Assembly (NCBI RefSeq): GCF_902809865.1
Contig: NZ_CADDWH010000001.1
Coordinates: 620,001 to 684,000 of the forward strand
Source of the DNA: Halobacillus sp. Marseille-Q1614
GTDB taxonomy: Bacteria > Bacillota > Bacilli > Bacillales > Halobacillaceae
DNA: 64,000 nt
Direction of reading: 5' to 3'
A program made the position numbers and the translations under genes. Below the pieces are notes generated by a model. It was not told where the DNA came from, ran no database searches, and was given only the letters and a program-made list of their open reading frames with translations. Numbering within the stretch: the first letter of the stretch is position 1; the number at the start of each line of letters is the position of its first letter. Shown in pieces: positions 1 through 8,819 of the stretch.

Positions 1-320
1 ACAATTGATAAAGCAATGACTTCATCGACACCATATAATCCTTCGTCTATCTCGATCGTGGTCTGCAGAGGTTCTTCGAGCATTTTTTTCTCTGCTAATT
101 TATCAAGCTGAATCCCTGTAATTATAGCATTTTGAACTTCTCTCTTCTTCAATACCTGATGAACATTGAATTCGCATATATCCATTGTCAATTCAGGGTG
201 ATATTTAGATTGCAGATAATGAACGAGCTCCGCCATATCCTTTATAGTAATTCCCCGTTCGGTTAATAAGTCTCTTGCGGTTTTTTCCAGATTGCTGATT
301 TTACGATTCTCTTCTGTCAA
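1..320 (-). CDS. yutG: YutG, phosphatidylglycerophosphatase A-related protein (3' part beyond window)
   Basis: This is a partial gene reading out of the left edge; about 106 N-terminal residues are visible. Translation of the minus strand gives EKTARDLLTERG, then ELVHYLQSKYHPELTM, then KREVQNAIITGIQLDKLAE and a final VDEVIALSIV. I recognise this as the YutG family of Bacillus, related to PgpA lipid phosphatases. The start is TTG at 320, placed 8 bases after a GGGAGG ribosome binding site; no ATG lies nearby. The catalytic half is outside the window, so enzyme activity cannot be judged here. It is divergent from the dehydrogenase at 463. Confidence 0.85.
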   Translation of the reverse strand, partial: MTEENRKISNLEKTARDLLTERGITIKDMAELVHYLQSKYHPELTMDICEFNVHQVLKKREVQNAIITGIQLDKLAEKKMLEEPLQTTIEIDEGLYGVDEVIALSI

Positions 321-462
321 GTTGATGACCTCCCTCTTTTAGGATTTCGATCTTTGTATAAGCTTATGATTCATATAAAGAAGAAACAATAGTTGTATTA
401 TACCAGATGTGATTTTACTTATTTACTTTTACTTATTTATAATAAGAAGAAGAGGTGATTTG

Positions 463-1434
463 GTGAATAAACCGTATGTGTATATTACAAGGAAGCTCCC
501 CGAAGATCAAATTAAACCGTTCACAAATGAATGGGACATTGGAATGTGGGAGAGCGAAACGGAACCGGTTGATGAAGAAACGTTGAGGAAAGAAGCTCAG
601 CGGGCGGACGGATTGTTGACGATGCTCACGGAGCGTATTGATGAAGACCTTTTAAGTGATGCTCCTCATTTAAAAGTGGTCGCCAATATGGCTGTAGGGT
701 ATGACAATGTGAATGTAGAAGCCGCCAAACAAAAAGGAATAACTGTAACGAACACCCCGGATGTACTTACGGATACGACAGCTGACTTAGCTTTTGGTTT
801 GCTGATGGCAGCAACCAGGCGTATAGTCGAAGCAGCCGATTATATTAAGGAGAACAAATGGAACAATTGGTCACCCCTTTTGCTGGCTGGTTCAGATATT
901 CATCACAAGAAACTGGGAATCGTCGGAATGGGGCGTATTGGAGAAGCCGTGGCCAGGAGGGCTCGAGGTTTTGATATGGAAGTGTCTTATCATAACCGTT
1001 CAAGAAAGCCTGCAATTGAAGAGGAGGGGCTGGCCGCTTACGAAAGCTTTGAGGATCTAATCTCCTCATCTGATTTTGTAATGTCGCTTGTGCCTTTAAC
1101 GGAAGAGACGGAGCATTTATTTAATGAAGAAGTGTTTAGGAAGATGAAGGAAGAAGCGATTTTCGTTAACGCCTCACGAGGAAAAACGACTGATGAGAAA
1201 GCGCTGTATAAAGCCGTGAAAAGCGGTGAAATTAAAGGAGCCGGATTGGATGTATTTGAAGAAGAGCCGATCGCATCAGATCATCCTTTGTTAACTTTAA
1301 AAGAAATAGTATGTGTTCCTCACATTGGTTCTGCAAGCAGAGAAACTCGAGAGAAGATGATGAACCTAAGCCTTGAAAATATCGAGAAAGTTTTAAAAGG
1401 GGACGAGCCGGTCACACCCGTTACGCAGCCATAA
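463..1434 (+). CDS. D-2-hydroxyacid dehydrogenase (glyoxylate/hydroxypyruvate reductase type)
   Basis: A 323-residue NAD(P)-dependent dehydrogenase of the D-isomer-specific 2-hydroxyacid family, which reduces glyoxylate, hydroxypyruvate or related 2-oxoacids in the cytoplasm. The Rossmann motif GMGRIG lies near residue 150, the catalytic Arg is in NASRGK, the acid in the VFEEEP segment and the catalytic His in VPHIGSAS near the C-terminus. The GTG start at 463 follows AGAGGTGA at a normal distance; an upstream in-frame ATG at 409 would add 18 hydrophobic residues not expected in this family. The exact substrate cannot be read from the sequence. A hairpin at 1432-1470 ends the transcript, facing yutI. 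Confidence 0.9.
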   Translation: MNKPYVYITRKLPEDQIKPFTNEWDIGMWESETEPVDEETLRKEAQRADGLLTMLTERIDEDLLSDAPHLKVVANMAVGYDNVNVEAAKQKGITVTNTPDVLTDTTADLAFGLLMAATRRIVEAADYIKENKWNNWSPLLLAGSDIHHKKLGIVGMGRIGEAVARRARGFDMEVSYHNRSRKPAIEEEGLAAYESFEDLISSSDFVMSLVPLTEETEHLFNEEVFRKMKEEAIFVNASRGKTTDEKALYKAVKSGEIKGAGLDVFEEEPIASDHPLLTLKEIVCVPHIGSASRETREKMMNLSLENIEKVLKGDEPVTPVTQP

Positions 1435-1470
1435 AAAAACCGTACACTTGGATAAGTGTACGGTTTGGCT
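1432..1470. terminator. Bidirectional intrinsic terminator
   Basis: A 12-bp perfect stem (1438-1449 with 1454-1465) has a 4-base loop, an A-run before it and a T-rich run after it. It serves the dehydrogenase and the convergent yutI. Confidence 0.85.
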
Positions 1471-1475
1471 TTAAT

Positions 1476-1703
1476 TTAAAAAACTTGTTCTACTTCATAG
1501 ATGCCAGGAACTTCTTGTGCTAATGCACGTTCAATCCCGGCTTTAAGCGTAATGGTTGAACTTGGGCAGTTTCCACAAGCCCCCATTAGACGCAAACGCA
1601 CAATCCCATCCTCTACTTCAACTAATTCAACGTCTCCTCCGTCACGGAGTAAGAATGGGCGAAGTTTATTAAGAACTTCCTGAACTTGAGCTTCCATGTT
1701 CAA
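1476..1703 (-). CDS. yutI: NifU-like C-terminal domain protein, Fe-S scaffold
   Basis: A 75-residue protein consisting of a single NifU C-terminal domain, which binds a [4Fe-4S] cluster and passes it to apoproteins. The diagnostic CGNCPSS motif (CxxC) is at about residues 43-49, in the context [17 protein letters not shown]. The length is typical for the stand-alone Nfu/YutI proteins of Bacillus. It is transcribed on the minus strand, divergent from yuzD, and sits in a small redox and iron-sulfur block with yuzB and the A-type carrier at 2645. Function is inferred from the family. Confidence 0.93.
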   Translation of the reverse strand: MNMEAQVQEVLNKLRPFLLRDGGDVELVEVEDGIVRLRLMGACGNCPSSTITLKAGIERALAQEVPGIYEVEQVF

Positions 1704-1859
1704 TCTTCCCCTTTCAGTAAACCTATTATAAAGTGTATGTCTAAAAAAATCTATGGATTCCTCAGTAAAGCATTGAGATTGATAACTATTTTCATTTTAT
1801 CTTTTTTTCGATGTTTTGTAAAATAGTAATAACTACAAATTAGTGAAATGGTGGGAAAA

Positions 1860-2195
1860 ATGAGTAATAAAAAAATAACACTGACCGTATATGGAGCAGA
1901 AGAGCGGTGCGCCAGCTGTGTAAATGCTCCTGGATCAAAAGAAACGTACGAATGGCTTCAAGCAGCTATTGCAAGAAAATATCCAAATCAAAGTGTAGAT
2001 TACCGTTACGTAGACATTCACAGAAGTCAAAAGAACGACAAGGATGAAGAATATGTGGAGCAGATCCTCGATGATGAGCTTTTTTATCCTCTCGTCACTA
2101 TTAATAATGAAGTTGTCGACGAAGGCACCCCCCGTCTTAAAAATGTATACAAAGCATTAGAAAACTTAGGTTTTAAGCCGGAAATGGAAGCTTAG
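1860..2195 (+). CDS. yuzD: YuzD, DUF1462 thioredoxin-fold protein
   Basis: A 111-residue protein of the Bacillus YuzD (DUF1462) family. It begins with a beta strand followed by a CASC motif (EERCASCVNAPGS) near residues 17-20, as expected for a thioredoxin-like fold with a redox or metal-binding CxxC. The biochemical role is not known to me. The start is ATG at 1860, four bases after GGTGGG; the upstream in-frame ATG at 1848 is out of position relative to that site. It is divergent from yutI and followed by yuzB. Confidence 0.8.
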   Translation: MSNKKITLTVYGAEERCASCVNAPGSKETYEWLQAAIARKYPNQSVDYRYVDIHRSQKNDKDEEYVEQILDDELFYPLVTINNEVVDEGTPRLKNVYKALENLGFKPEMEA

Positions 2196-2272
2196 TCGAT
2201 ATAAAAATGAGCAGAGCTGTGGTATGATAGGATAGAGATGGGGCTTCATCCAGGGCAGAAGAGGTGAAGTGG

Positions 2273-2509
2273 ATGAATCCAATCATTGAGTTCTGTGTGA
2301 ACAATTTAATAAGCGGTTCTGATGAAGCAATGGAAGTGCTCGAAAAAGATCCCGACTTAGATGTCGTAGAATATGGCTGTCTCAGCCATTGCGGAATTTG
2401 TTCTCAAGGTCTGTTCGCTCTTGTCAATGGTGAACGGGTAATGGCTGACACTGCTGAAGAGCTTGTCGAGAAAATTTATCAGCACCTGGAAGAGAACCCC
2501 CTTTTTTAA
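2273..2509 (+). CDS. yuzB: YuzB, DUF1450 family protein
   Basis: A 78-residue protein matching the YuzB/DUF1450 family in length and sequence, with the cysteine cluster [12 protein letters not shown] near residues 38-49 followed by LFALVNGE. The closely spaced cysteines suggest metal or Fe-S binding, but the role is not established. The ATG at 2273 follows GAGGTGA by five bases; the GTG at 2264 lies inside the ribosome binding site and is not the start. It keeps the Bacillus gene order next to yuzD and yutI. Confidence 0.85.
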   Translation: MNPIIEFCVNNLISGSDEAMEVLEKDPDLDVVEYGCLSHCGICSQGLFALVNGERVMADTAEELVEKIYQHLEENPLF

Positions 2510-2540
2510 AGCGAAAAGCAGTGATCAGCTTATTAATATA

Positions 2541-2573
2541 AACTCTTTGCCCTTGACGGCAAAGAGTTTTTAG
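2541..2573 (+). terminator. Intrinsic terminator after yuzB
   Basis: The stem AACTCTTTGCC/GGCAAAGAGTT closes a 6-base loop and is followed by a T-run. Confidence 0.85.
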
Positions 2574-2644
2574 CTTCTCGATTGTTTGAAAAACGAGAGG
2601 CAACTTAGTATACTGAGAGTACGATAAGAAAGGAGAGTCCCGAG

Positions 2645-3007
2645 ATGATTCTTAATATTACAGATGCGGCAAGACACCAGATTCAGGAAATGATGAAGGA
2701 AGAAGAGTCAAAAGATGCTCATCTTCGTTTCGGAGTAAAAGGTGGAGGCTGCAGCGGCTTATCCTACGCAATGGGTTTTGAAGATGAGGTTAATGATGAA
2801 CTTGATACGATAGAAGATTATGAAGGTATTCCTGTCGTGATCCGAACGCAGGATGTTCCCATTATTGAAGGTACGACAATCGATTATAAGCAGAATATGA
2901 TGGGCGGGGGATTTACGATTGATAATCCGAATGCCATTGTTTCGTGCGGCTGCGGCTCTTCCTTTAAGACGGCAACAAACGCAGGAACACCAGATCCTAA
3001 CTGCTAA
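2645..3007 (+). CDS. A-type iron-sulfur cluster carrier (ErpA/IscA/SufA-like)
   Basis: A 120-residue HesB/IscA-family protein that accepts Fe-S clusters from the SUF scaffold and delivers them to target proteins. The three conserved cysteines are present: one in GGGCSGLSYAM (about residue 36) and two in SCGCGSSF (about residues 101 and 103). It corresponds to the protein called YutM/SufA in B. subtilis. The start ATG at 2645 follows AAGGAGAG. The gene stands alone between two hairpins, near other Fe-S genes. Confidence 0.93.
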   Translation: MILNITDAARHQIQEMMKEEESKDAHLRFGVKGGGCSGLSYAMGFEDEVNDELDTIEDYEGIPVVIRTQDVPIIEGTTIDYKQNMMGGGFTIDNPNAIVSCGCGSSFKTATNAGTPDPNC

Positions 3008-3042
3008 AATGTAATAATGTAATAAAATAAGATTTGATGATC

Positions 3043-3076
3043 AGGCTGTCGAGAGAGTTTCGGCAGCCTTTACTTT
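3043..3076 (+). terminator. Probable terminator after the A-type carrier
   Basis: AGGCTGTCG pairs with CGGCAGCCT and is followed by a short T-rich stretch. Confidence 0.6.
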
Positions 3077-3153
3077 TTGGCGTGTTTTAAGATCTCATTA
3101 CGAGGAACTGGTAAGAGAGCTAATAGAAGGAGGGAGAAAAACTTATGAGGATA

Positions 3154-3276
3154 GGGGCGAAGGGAAACGGTGAGATTCCTGAGGGAGGAACGTACAAGGT
3201 GAGATCCCTAAAAAGACGAAATCCTTAGAGAAGCTCACCATACGCCCAAGGAAAGCGATCCGTTTCCCGTAGCCCT
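3154..3276. repeat. Diverged copy A of a ~120-base palindromic repeat
   Basis: This intergenic stretch has perfectly complementary ends (3162-3170 with 3260-3268) and, inside, the order TGAGATTCCT, GGTGAGATCCCT, AGCTCACC, GGAAAGCGA. The same skeleton recurs at 22362-22476. I recognise the general pattern from Bacillaceae genomes, where similar elements recur between genes, but I cannot name the family. The remaining bases of 3008-3404 hold only terminators. Confidence 0.6.
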
Positions 3277-3340
3277 TTGCTGTATCCGATCCTTTAAAAG
3301 AAAAGTCGGTCGTCTGCAGCATGAGGTTTCTCTAAAAGCT

Positions 3341-3375
3341 GAAGCATCCTTCCTCTAAGGGAAGGATGCTTTTTA
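3341..3375. terminator. Intrinsic terminator downstream of yumC
   Basis: AAGCATCCTTC pairs with GAAGGATGCTT around a short loop with a T-run on the plus strand; it probably also ends yumC on the minus strand. Confidence 0.7.
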
Positions 3376-3404
3376 TGACGGAACATTAGATAGACATCTT
3401 GAGA

Positions 3405-4391
3405 TTAAGAAAACATGCTGGTGGAGTGCTTAGGCTGTACTCTGGCACCTGGGTCCATGTAGGCTTTAGCATTATTGACGGCTGTAGGTCCTTCTCCAAA
3501 GCCTGAAGCGATCAGCTTCACTTTTCCAGGATAAGTACAAATATCACCTGCTGCATAAATGCCTTTAATGTTCGTCTCCATTTTAGAGTTAACGACAATG
3601 CTGTTTTTCTCGATTTCCAAGTTCCATTCTTTAATAGGGCCAAGTGAGGAAATAAATCCGTAATTAACAATTAATTCATCGATATCGACCGTTTCGACGC
3701 GGTCCCCTTTAACTTCATGAAGCTCAACCTTCTCGATTCGTTCGTTTCCGATCAGCTTTTCAGGAGTGAAAGGTGTCATGAGCTTCACTTTAGAATTCAT
3801 AAGCTGCTCTACACTATGCTCATGGGCACGGAATTTATCACGGCGGTGCACGAGGCTGACTTGCTTAGCAATTGGCTCAAGCATTAAGGCCCAGTCTACT
3901 GCGGAATCTCCTCCGCCGCAGATCATAACATTTTTATCTGCAAACTTATTCATATCATCCACGTAGTAATGAAGGTTCGTGCTTTCGAATTTCTCGGAGT
4001 CATCAATCTTAAGACGACGGGGCTGAAAAGCACCATTTCCTGCAGTAATGATGATCGTCTTCGTGTAATGTACTTCTTTATTCGTTGTTAACTTAAAGGT
4101 TTCGTCATCAAGTCTTTCGATTTCTTCCACTGATTGTTCTAAAGAGATGGTTGGATCGAAAGCAAAAGCCTGTTCTTTTAAGTTATCGACAAGTTCCTGA
4201 GCACCCACTCGCGGGAACCCTGCTACATCAAATATATATTTTTCAGGATAAAGAGCGGACAGCTGCCCGCCTAAGTGCGGCAGGCTTTCAATAATATTCA
4301 CACTTGCCTGGCGCATCCCCCCATAAAAAGCGGTAAATAAGCCGACGGGTCCTCCGCCGATAACAGTTATTTCATAAACTTTATCACTCAT
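3405..4391 (-). CDS. yumC: Ferredoxin/flavodoxin-NADP(+) reductase, thioredoxin reductase-like type
   Basis: A 328-residue flavoprotein that transfers electrons between NADPH and ferredoxin or flavodoxin. An FAD-binding [11 protein letters not shown] lies at residues 12-22, the NAD(P)H-binding [11 protein letters not shown] at about 158-168, and the second FAD motif [13 protein letters not shown] near residue 275. It lacks the CxxC of true thioredoxin reductases, as expected for YumC-type FNRs. Length matches the family (about 330). It is divergent from yumB across a 292-base intergenic region, as in B. subtilis. Confidence 0.95.
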   Translation of the reverse strand: MSDKVYEITVIGGGPVGLFTAFYGGMRQASVNIIESLPHLGGQLSALYPEKYIFDVAGFPRVGAQELVDNLKEQAFAFDPTISLEQSVEEIERLDDETFKLTTNKEVHYTKTIIITAGNGAFQPRRLKIDDSEKFESTNLHYYVDDMNKFADKNVMICGGGDSAVDWALMLEPIAKQVSLVHRRDKFRAHEHSVEQLMNSKVKLMTPFTPEKLIGNERIEKVELHEVKGDRVETVDIDELIVNYGFISSLGPIKEWNLEIEKNSIVVNSKMETNIKGIYAAGDICTYPGKVKLIASGFGEGPTAVNNAKAYMDPGARVQPKHSTSMFS

Positions 4392-4626
4392 GTTTTGTCC
4401 CCCTAACTCTAGTTCAAATTACACTTTTACTATTCTATCATAAAATGACCCTGAGGCGCACGGAGACAGAATAAACAAAGAGCATTTAATTGAATATTAT
4501 TAACTTTCCGATAAATATATAAAGGGTTGAAAATCGAAATAAAAAGGTCTAATATGAAGACTAGAAAACATTTAACGATTTTGTGACAGAATTATATAAG
4601 ATATGACAAGCTTTTTTTTATGTAGG

Positions 4627-4648
4627 ATTGTGTGAAACAAGTCACAAT
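4627..4648. promoter_or_regulatory. Inverted repeat upstream of yumB, possible Rex-like operator
   Basis: ATTGTG (4627-4632) and CACAAT (4643-4648) form a perfect inverted repeat about 35 bases before the yumB start. The half-sites match those bound by the redox repressor Rex (TTGTG...CACAA), which controls NADH dehydrogenase genes in Bacillus, but the spacer is 2 bases longer than the canonical 18-base operator. A second 10-bp palindrome GCCTTAAGGC follows at 4649-4658. Function is inference. Nothing else is evident in the 4392-4683 intergenic region beyond promoter-like AT-rich sequence. Confidence 0.35.
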
Positions 4649-4683
4649 GCCTTAAGGCAAATATAAGAGATGGATGTGATACC

Positions 4684-5904
4684 ATGAATAACCCGAATAT
4701 CGTGATACTAGGTGCAGGTTACGGCGGAATCATGACAGCCGTAAAATTGCAAAAAAGCTTAGGTGCTAATGACGCTAATATCACATTAGTGAACAAGCAC
4801 AGCTATCACTATCAAACAACTTGGCTGCACGAAAACGCAGCAGGAACCCTTCACCATGATAAGACTCGCATTGCTATTAAAGATGTAGTCGATACAAGCA
4901 AAATTAATTTCGTTCAGGACACAGTAACAAATATTCTTCCTGAAGAGAAGAAAGTAAAGCTTGAAAATAGTGAACTTTCTTATGACTATCTAGTAATTGG
5001 ACTTGGATTTGAAGCGGCTACCTTTGGTATTCCAGGGCTTAAAGAGCATGCTTATACGATCAACAGCATTAACAGCTCTCGCTTAATCCGTCAGCACATC
5101 GAATATAATTTTGCGAAATATAATAACGAAGCGAATCCAAAAGAAGAACGTCTTAACCTTGTTGTAGGGGGAGCTGGCTTCACAGGTATCGAGTTCGCTG
5201 GTGAACTTGCAAACCGTGTACCTGAGCTTTGCAAAGAGTACGACATTCCGCGTGAAAAAGTACGCATTGTTGTAGTCGAGGCTGCTCCAACAGCACTGCC
5301 AGGATTCGATCCTGAACTTGTAGAGTATGCAATGAACTCTCTTGAAGCAAAAGGCGTAGAATTCAAAATCGGCGCTATGATTAAAGAGGTAACTGGAGAT
5401 AAGCTTGTCTTCGAAAAAGACGAACAGCGTGAAGAAATTGCTACAAATACTGTTGTATGGGCTGCAGGTGTACGCGGAAACTCCCTAGTTGAAGAGTCCG
5501 GTTTTGAAGCGAACCGCGGCCGTATCGAGGTTGACCCTGATTTAAGAAGCAAGCAGTACTCTGATGTATTCATCGTAGGAGACTGTGCACTTATCTTTAA
5601 CGATGAAACTGGTCGACCATACCCGCCAACTGCTCAAATTGCCATTCAACAAGCAGAACAGACAGCTGCTAACCTTAAGAAGCTTGTTCAGGGAGAAAAA
5701 GAACTTGAACCATTTAATCCGGATCTAAAAGGTACAGTTGCTTCTCTAGGACATGATGACGCGATTGGTGTAGTATTTGATGATAAGAAATTATTCGGAT
5801 GGTCTGCATCAGCGATGAAGAAAGTTATTGACAACCGTTATCTGCTTAAGCTGGGCGGAGTAGGTCTCTTATTGAAAAAAGGTAAACTGAACTTCTTTAA
5901 ATAA
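4684..5904 (+). CDS. yumB: Type II NADH dehydrogenase (YumB-like)
   Basis: A 406-residue membrane-associated flavoprotein that oxidises NADH and reduces menaquinone without pumping protons. The FAD-binding [13 protein letters not shown] is at residues 8-20, the NADH-binding [14 protein letters not shown] near 162-175, and the C-terminal FAD contact [10 protein letters not shown] near 297-306. The last 40 residues are amphipathic and basic ([14 protein letters not shown]), as in the membrane anchor of Ndh-2 enzymes. Length and position beside yumC match B. subtilis YumB. Its quinone substrate would be made by the men genes at 22-31 kb. Confidence 0.93.
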   Translation: MNNPNIVILGAGYGGIMTAVKLQKSLGANDANITLVNKHSYHYQTTWLHENAAGTLHHDKTRIAIKDVVDTSKINFVQDTVTNILPEEKKVKLENSELSYDYLVIGLGFEAATFGIPGLKEHAYTINSINSSRLIRQHIEYNFAKYNNEANPKEERLNLVVGGAGFTGIEFAGELANRVPELCKEYDIPREKVRIVVVEAAPTALPGFDPELVEYAMNSLEAKGVEFKIGAMIKEVTGDKLVFEKDEQREEIATNTVVWAAGVRGNSLVEESGFEANRGRIEVDPDLRSKQYSDVFIVGDCALIFNDETGRPYPPTAQIAIQQAEQTAANLKKLVQGEKELEPFNPDLKGTVASLGHDDAIGVVFDDKKLFGWSASAMKKVIDNRYLLKLGGVGLLLKKGKLNFFK

Positions 5905-5915
5905 AGATTGTTAAG

Positions 5916-5952
5916 AAAGCAAAGGCAGACTTTCCCTGTCTTTGCTTTTTTC
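5916..5952 (+). terminator. Intrinsic terminator after yumB
   Basis: AAAGCAAAGGCAGA pairs with TGTCTTTGCTTT and is followed by six T. Confidence 0.85.
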
Positions 5953-5972
5953 AAGCTAGGGGGAACGGCAGT

Positions 5973-6290
5973 TTGAATATCGTACAATTCATAGTTTCTA
6001 TGCTCTTGTTTTTTGTGCTTTTCTTTGGGATTGGCTTCTTATTAAATATGATTCTGCGCTCTTCATGGATCATGGCTTTCGTCTATCCGCTTGTCGTATT
6101 GTTAATTGTAGATAATTTTAAATTCAGCCGTTATTTTACGGAAACGGGGCAGGCCTTTTCAGAAGTCTTTGGCCAGCTTACTCGCCTTCAAGTAGTGGAT
6201 ATCGCCATCTTATCCAGCGGGTTTGCCGGAACGATTGTCGCCGGTCTTGTTATTAAGTGGCTTAGAAAAAATGGCTATCAAATGTTTTAA
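5973..6290 (+). CDS. yuiB: YuiB, small integral membrane protein
   Basis: A 105-residue protein with three hydrophobic segments (about residues 3-30, 32-47 and 75-93) and a basic C-terminal tail. It matches the YuiB family in size, sequence style and its position after yumB. Function is unknown. The start is TTG at 5973, behind GGGGGAA. An essentially perfect hairpin terminator follows the stop codon directly. Confidence 0.8.
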   Translation: MNIVQFIVSMLLFFVLFFGIGFLLNMILRSSWIMAFVYPLVVLLIVDNFKFSRYFTETGQAFSEVFGQLTRLQVVDIAILSSGFAGTIVAGLVIKWLRKNGYQMF

Positions 6291-6337
6291 AAACCTTAAC
6301 ATCCTGCGAGTCTCCCGCAGGATGTTAAGGTTTTTTT
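6290..6337 (+). terminator. Strong intrinsic terminator after yuiB
   Basis: AAACCTTAACATCCTGCG pairs with CGCAGGATGTTAAGGTTT, followed by seven T. Confidence 0.9.
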
Positions 6338-6387
6338 GAATAGGGTGGCACAGAGTTGGATATTATGAATGGCAAGAGGTGTGTGCA

Positions 6388-6573
6388 ATGATCCGGTTAT
6401 GCAAATCTATTCTATTCTGTCTTCTGTTTTTAGGAGCTTTATATTCTACGTGGATCCATTTATCCAATATGACGATAAAAGATGTCAATGACTGGCTGAG
6501 AATAAAGGAACAAAAAGATATATCAGCGGATGGAAATTTAATGCTCAAAGACCTGTTTATTTTTCCAGGCTGA
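6388..6573 (+). CDS. Small single-span membrane protein, unknown
   Basis: A 61-residue open frame with one hydrophobic segment (about residues 6-24, SILFCLLFLGALYSTWIHL) and a polar C-terminus. The ATG at 6388 follows AAGAGGTG by six bases, a good ribosome binding site, and a terminator at 6583 follows the stop. I do not recognise the family. It sits between yuiB and yuiD and may be lineage-specific. Confidence 0.6.
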   Translation: MIRLCKSILFCLLFLGALYSTWIHLSNMTIKDVNDWLRIKEQKDISADGNLMLKDLFIFPG

Positions 6574-6582
6574 TAAAATACT

Positions 6583-6616
6583 AAAACCGTTCGTCATAGA
6601 CGAACGGTTTTTTTTA
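6583..6616. terminator. Bidirectional terminator between the small protein gene and yuiD
   Basis: AAAACCGTTCGTC pairs with GACGAACGGTTTT, followed by a T-run; both flanking genes converge on it. Confidence 0.85.
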
Positions 6617-7090
6617 TAGGAAAAGTGGAGCGAGTAATAAAGTTAACAGAATACCTGTCAGTCCTCCAAAGAATACTTCTATAGGTTTATGTCCGAGTAA
6701 CTCTTTTAGTTCTTCTCTTTTTTGAAAGTTTCCCTTGTGCGCCCATTCTTTAGCTTCCCCAACAAAGCGGTGGAAATCATTAATTAAAATATTTAACATA
6801 ATAGCCTGTTCACCTGTTTGACGGCGCACACCGGTTGAGTCAAACATGACAATAATTGTGAACACAACAGCAACGCCAAAGATAGAGGAGCCTAAGCCGT
6901 GTTCCATACCGACCGCCGTTGAAAGAGCAGTTACCGCAGCAGAGTGACTGCTCGGCATGCCTCCAGTGCTGAACGCAAGGCCGGGATTTAAAGATCGTGA
7001 TGCGATAAACTGGATGGGGATTTTCACCAGCTGGGCGAAAAAAATTGAAAGCAATGCAGCCCATAATGGAAAGTTGTGCAGCAAATCCAT
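6614..7090 (-). CDS. yuiD: YuiD, divergent PAP2-family membrane protein
   Basis: A 158-residue integral membrane protein of the divergent PAP2 (acid phosphatase/vanadium haloperoxidase-related) family. The conserved GGMPSSHSAAVTAL motif lies near residues 44-57 and GVRRQTGEQA near 87-96. The C-terminus (GHKPIEVFFGGLTGILLTLL) is strongly conserved in YuiD. I place the start at the ATG at 7090, giving the family's usual 158 residues; an upstream TTG at 7114 is possible. Members resemble lipid phosphatases, but the substrate is not established. Confidence 0.88.
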   Translation of the reverse strand: MDLLHNFPLWAALLSIFFAQLVKIPIQFIASRSLNPGLAFSTGGMPSSHSAAVTALSTAVGMEHGLGSSIFGVAVVFTIIVMFDSTGVRRQTGEQAIMLNILINDFHRFVGEAKEWAHKGNFQKREELKELLGHKPIEVFFGGLTGILLTLLLAPLFL

Positions 7091-7251
7091 ACCTTTAGAT
7101 ACGTCCCTTCCCAAAAAGTATTTGTCATGAAAAATTTTCTAACAGTAAGTTGATTGTATCACATAAGGAGAGGGGATGTCCGTTAAAAGAACGTCTCATA
7201 CAAGAAGTAGTTAAGAAGTTTTAGTATACTAGTTATTGGAGGTGGTAAGGA

Positions 7252-8730
7252 ATGTTTAGTATGAGAATCAAATTATTTCAAGAAAAAGATACGCTGGTGG
7301 TTGGATTGTTCCAAGATGAAAAGCAATCCGTTGTTGACGAGGTGAACAAACACCTGAATGGATTTGTTACCGACGGCATAAAAGATGGAGAGATTTCCAC
7401 AAGCTATAGTCAGATAACAAAAATCTGGCCGATGGGTCAGTGTGAGACGAAACGTATTTATTTTATAGGTTTAGGGAAGAAAAACAGCTTAGATCGAACT
7501 TTATACAGGAAAGCTTTCGGTAAATTATTTCAAAGGCTGCAGGCTGATCATGTGACAAAAGTATCTATAGCTATGGACAGTGTAATACCTGCTGATTTAA
7601 ATAAAGAAGAATGTGCTTCATTAATCACAGAAAGTATGGGAACGGCGACTTATCAGCTTGCTCATTTTAAAACAGGTAAGAGAAAAGACTTGCCTTACAT
7701 AGATTCGCTTACCATCGTAACAGAAAGTGAGGAAGAAGACCTTCTTCTCCCACTGGCTGAAGGCTATGCATTCAGTAAAGGAGTAAACACGGCAAGACAC
7801 CTTGTCCATTCTCCTTCGAATTTATTAACCGCCACCGCTATGGCAGAGTACGCCAGAGAACTGGCCTTAATGCACGACTTTTCCATTGATGTGTTAGAAA
7901 AAGAACAGATGGAAGAACAGGGAATGGGGGCCCTGCTTGCTGTAAATCAGGGATCTGAAGAGCCGCCCGCTATGATTGTATTAAAATATCAAGGGATTGA
8001 GGACTGGAAGGATGTCACTGCCTTTGTCGGTAAAGGAGTCACATACGATACAGGCGGATATTCCATAAAGCCTAAAACCGGAATGCCGGGAATGAAAGGG
8101 GATATGGGAGGTGCAGCCGCTGTATTAGGAGCGATGGAAACGATTGGCCGCGTGAAACCAAAGGCTAATATTCTGGCTGTCATTCCTAGTACAGATAATA
8201 TGATTTCTGGTACTGCCTTTAAGCCTGATGATGTCATTACTTCTTTAAGCGGGCGGACGATTGAAGTTTTAAACACTGATGCAGAGGGACGCCTAGCTTT
8301 AGCCGATGCTGTCACTTATGCTAAACAGCTGGGAGCAGAACGCATAATTGATGTGGCCACATTAACGGGTGGAATGGTCACGGCTTTAGGTTCGTGGATG
8401 ACAGGGGCTCTTACCAATCAGCAGGACCTGTACCGGCAAGTAGAAGAACTCGGCGCTCATATGGGGGAACCGATCTGGCAGCTTCCTTATAATGACGACT
8501 ACCGGGAACAAGTGAGAAAAAGTGATATAGCGGATTTGAATAATTCGCCAACTAGAAAAGCTCATCCGATTATGGGAGGAGCGTTTATAGGTGAATTTGC
8601 AGAAGACACACCTTGGGTTCATTTAGACATTGCTGGAACATCTATGGCTGAATCGAGGCATGAACTTGGTCCAAAAGGGCCTACAGGTGTTATGGCGCGG
8701 ACCCTGGCAGCTTTTGCCATGCGAAATTAA
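7252..8730 (+). CDS. pepA: Leucyl aminopeptidase, M17 family
   Basis: A 492-residue cytosolic metallo-aminopeptidase that releases N-terminal residues during peptide turnover (YuiE in B. subtilis). The N-terminal regulatory domain covers about residues 1-170. The catalytic domain contains the metal-binding GKGVTYDTGGYSIKP (about 258-272) and the family signature NTDAEGRLALADA (about 341-353). The ATG at 7252 follows GGAGGTGG by about six bases. It is divergent from yuiD and has its own terminator. Confidence 0.95.
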   Translation: MFSMRIKLFQEKDTLVVGLFQDEKQSVVDEVNKHLNGFVTDGIKDGEISTSYSQITKIWPMGQCETKRIYFIGLGKKNSLDRTLYRKAFGKLFQRLQADHVTKVSIAMDSVIPADLNKEECASLITESMGTATYQLAHFKTGKRKDLPYIDSLTIVTESEEEDLLLPLAEGYAFSKGVNTARHLVHSPSNLLTATAMAEYARELALMHDFSIDVLEKEQMEEQGMGALLAVNQGSEEPPAMIVLKYQGIEDWKDVTAFVGKGVTYDTGGYSIKPKTGMPGMKGDMGGAAAVLGAMETIGRVKPKANILAVIPSTDNMISGTAFKPDDVITSLSGRTIEVLNTDAEGRLALADAVTYAKQLGAERIIDVATLTGGMVTALGSWMTGALTNQQDLYRQVEELGAHMGEPIWQLPYNDDYREQVRKSDIADLNNSPTRKAHPIMGGAFIGEFAEDTPWVHLDIAGTSMAESRHELGPKGPTGVMARTLAAFAMRN

Positions 8731-8785
8731 AAGTTAAGAAATTCCCTTTATCGAGTCCCATATCTCGGGGGTTTTTTACAAACTA

Positions 8786-8816
8786 AAAGGAAAGGCGTTT
8801 AAATGCCTTTCCTTTA
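8786..8816. terminator. Terminator between convergent pepA and deoD
   Basis: AAAGGAAAGGC pairs with GCCTTTCCTTT. A second, weaker hairpin with a T-run at 8742-8776 may serve pepA. Confidence 0.8.
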
Positions 8817-8819
8817 TCA

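Noticed and set aside
5091-5573. A 160-codon frame antisense to yumB
   Set aside because: It lies wholly inside a well-supported gene, has Ser/Thr/Arg-rich low-complexity translation and no ribosome binding site.
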